DNA of 64,000 nucleotides. Origin: Bacteroidetes bacterium 41-46. GTDB lineage: Bacteria > Bacteroidota > Bacteroidia > Bacteroidales > UBA932. The position numbers and the translations under genes were made by a program. Shown piece by piece: positions 63,010 to 64,000 of this stretch. Within the stretch, counting starts at the first letter, position 1. Each line of letters starts with the position of its first letter. The notes under the pieces were generated by a model. That model saw only the letters and a program-made list of their open reading frames with translations. It had not been told where the DNA came from and ran no database searches. Location of the stretch: assembly GCA_001897515.1 (NCBI GenBank), contig MKTA01000008.1:1-64000 (forward strand). Reading direction: 5' to 3'.

Positions 63010-63017
63010 CAAAGATA
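63010..63017 (-). promoter_or_regulatory. -7 promoter element for guaB
   Basis: TATCTTTG on the minus strand, 21 nt upstream of the guaB ATG. No clear -33 element. Confidence 0.6.
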
Positions 63018-63056
63018 ATTAAAAAATGGTTATATTAGGGGGCAAACTAAACGGTT

Positions 63057-64000
63057 ATGAAATACAGATTAGCACTTTTTTTAGGGTTGTTTCTGGCACT
63101 GGGGACAGCCTGTACAGGAACAAAAGAAAAAACTTCTATGGAGCTTACAAATATTGACAGCAGCACTGAGAGATCAATAGTTGAGAAAATAGTCAGAGAA
63201 AATCCTGAGATTGCTGATACGGTCACGCTTGCTGCCGGAGTAAGACAGGCTGCTCAGCAGTGGAGAGAGAGGTTTGGAACAAAAGAGGATTTTATAAATT
63301 TCTGTTCTGAAAACTATATGGCAACCCCAGAGAGGAGAAGAGAACTTTTCAATAAACTTTCTGTTGCATTTGAGGCAATGTGGGGTGGTTATAATAAAAT
63401 GAGCGTAGAGTTGAAAAAGCCGATGCATCTTGATGGAGATCCATTGACAGCAGTTGATTATATATTTGGAGGATACGATCCCTCCAGCCATCTTTCAGAG
63501 GATTTATATAATAACAAAATTGCTTTTACAACTATACTTAATTTCCCCTTCTATACTTTGAATCAGAAGGAGGAGCTTGGGAATTCCTGGAGCAGACTAG
63601 AGTGGGCCTACGCAAGAATGGGTGATATATTTACTCCTGATCCACCGGCTTCTGTAAAACAGATGGTTGCCGATGCAGAGATGGCGGCAGAAAGTTATAT
63701 AGCGGATTACAATATTATGATGGGCAGGCTGGTCGCTGAAGATGGGAGAAGACTCTTTCCAGATGAGATGGTTCTGCTAAGTCACTGGAATTTAAGGGAT
63801 GAGATTAAATCCAACTATGCTGCAATTCCTGATAATTTGGAGAAGCAGAGAATGATATACAAAATCATGCTTCATATAGTTGAACAGACTATTCCAAAAA
63901 ATGTTATTAACAGCTCTGAGTATGAGTGGAAGCCGTACTCAAATACTGTTTTGAAGGATGGTACAGTAATGGACGTTCAGCCTGAGGGTGTAAAAAGATA
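63057..64000 (+). CDS. Lipoprotein of unknown function, 3' end beyond window
   Basis: Open from the ATG at 63057 to the window edge (314 codons, no stop), so the gene is partial. The N-terminus MKYRLALFLGLFLALGTAC is a lipoprotein signal with lipidation at C19. The mature part is helical and polar (RQAAQQWRERFGTKEDFINFC, FYTLNQKEELGNSWSRLEWAYARMG). I do not recognise a family. The divergent arrangement with guaB says nothing about its role. Confidence 0.8.
   Translation, partial: MKYRLALFLGLFLALGTACTGTKEKTSMELTNIDSSTERSIVEKIVRENPEIADTVTLAAGVRQAAQQWRERFGTKEDFINFCSENYMATPERRRELFNKLSVAFEAMWGGYNKMSVELKKPMHLDGDPLTAVDYIFGGYDPSSHLSEDLYNNKIAFTTILNFPFYTLNQKEELGNSWSRLEWAYARMGDIFTPDPPASVKQMVADAEMAAESYIADYNIMMGRLVAEDGRRLFPDEMVLLSHWNLRDEIKSNYAAIPDNLEKQRMIYKIMLHIVEQTIPKNVINSSEYEWKPYSNTVLKDGTVMDVQPEGVKR

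Noticed and set aside
63174-63491. 105-codon open frame on the minus strand at the right edge
   Set aside because: It is antisense to the partial lipoprotein gene, which has a proper signal peptide and an uninterrupted frame.
1-64000. CRISPR arrays, insertion sequences, prophage, integron or attachment sites
   Set aside because: On reading through I saw no regularly spaced direct repeats, transposase or integrase sequence, phage structural genes, or tRNA-adjacent duplications. The window reads as stable core chromosome.

Overview
The window looks like core chromosome of an anaerobic member of the Bacteroidales (phylum Bacteroidota). Supporting signs are the -33 TTTG / -7 TAnnTTTG promoters found upstream of many genes, A-rich ribosome-binding regions without strong Shine-Dalgarno sequences, lipoproteins with S-C or A-C lipoboxes, and families largely confined to this phylum (DUF4837, DUF4831, DUF4252, GlsA/GlsB, OstA-like protein). 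A tungsten-type aldehyde oxidoreductase and a superoxide reductase point to anaerobic life. I see no prophage, insertion sequence, CRISPR array or rRNA. Two tRNA genes are present: Leu (cut by the left edge) and Glu. The genus cannot be named from the sequence alone.

Layout. 1-6.4 kb: tRNA-Leu, an M16 peptidase lipoprotein, and a cobalamin riboswitch driving a B12 uptake pair (BtuB-like receptor and BtuG-like beta-propeller lipoprotein). 6.4-16 kb: OsmC, MiaB, a SPOR protein, the glycine-lipid pair GlsB/GlsA, sigma-54, an amidohydrolase, Upp, RadC, S20 and tRNA-Glu. 16-20.8 kb (minus): an operon of superoxide reductase, M23 peptidase, Dxr, RseP and a DUF4837 lipoprotein. 20.9-32.3 kb (plus): a long, often overlapping gene string of RuvX, Def, phosphohexomutase, a putative hydrolase, a DUF5009 membrane acyltransferase, an AsmA protein, a DUF819 protein, a BamA-like barrel, and an ECF sigma factor with its partners. 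32.3-37 kb (minus): an outer-membrane protein and lipoprotein pair, RimM, S16, a PHP phosphoesterase and a VanX-type dipeptidase.

37-45.6 kb is the most unusual part. An aldehyde:ferredoxin oxidoreductase family protein lies back to back with a ThiF-like E1 enzyme and a ubiquitin-fold sulfur carrier ending in GG. After an intervening DAHP synthase/chorismate mutase comes a three-gene unit: a lipoprotein with sulfite-oxidase-fold-like repeats, a single-frame fusion of a ModE-type DNA-binding domain to a WtpA-type tungstate/molybdate-binding protein through one membrane segment or lipoprotein signal, and a TonB-dependent receptor. No ABC permease or ATPase accompanies the binding protein. I infer a molybdate/tungstate sensing and possibly outer-membrane uptake system; this is not demonstrated.

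45.6-64 kb holds a nitroreductase, a HAD hydrolase, a POT peptide transporter with PepD nearby, the rpsF-rpsR-rplI operon, an OmpA-family protein, a BlaI/M56 sensor pair with visible operators, GlyA, and a guaB-led operon of two SurA-type proteins and an OstA-like protein for outer-membrane assembly. A partial lipoprotein gene runs off the right edge. No stretch longer than about 300 bases lacks a gene.
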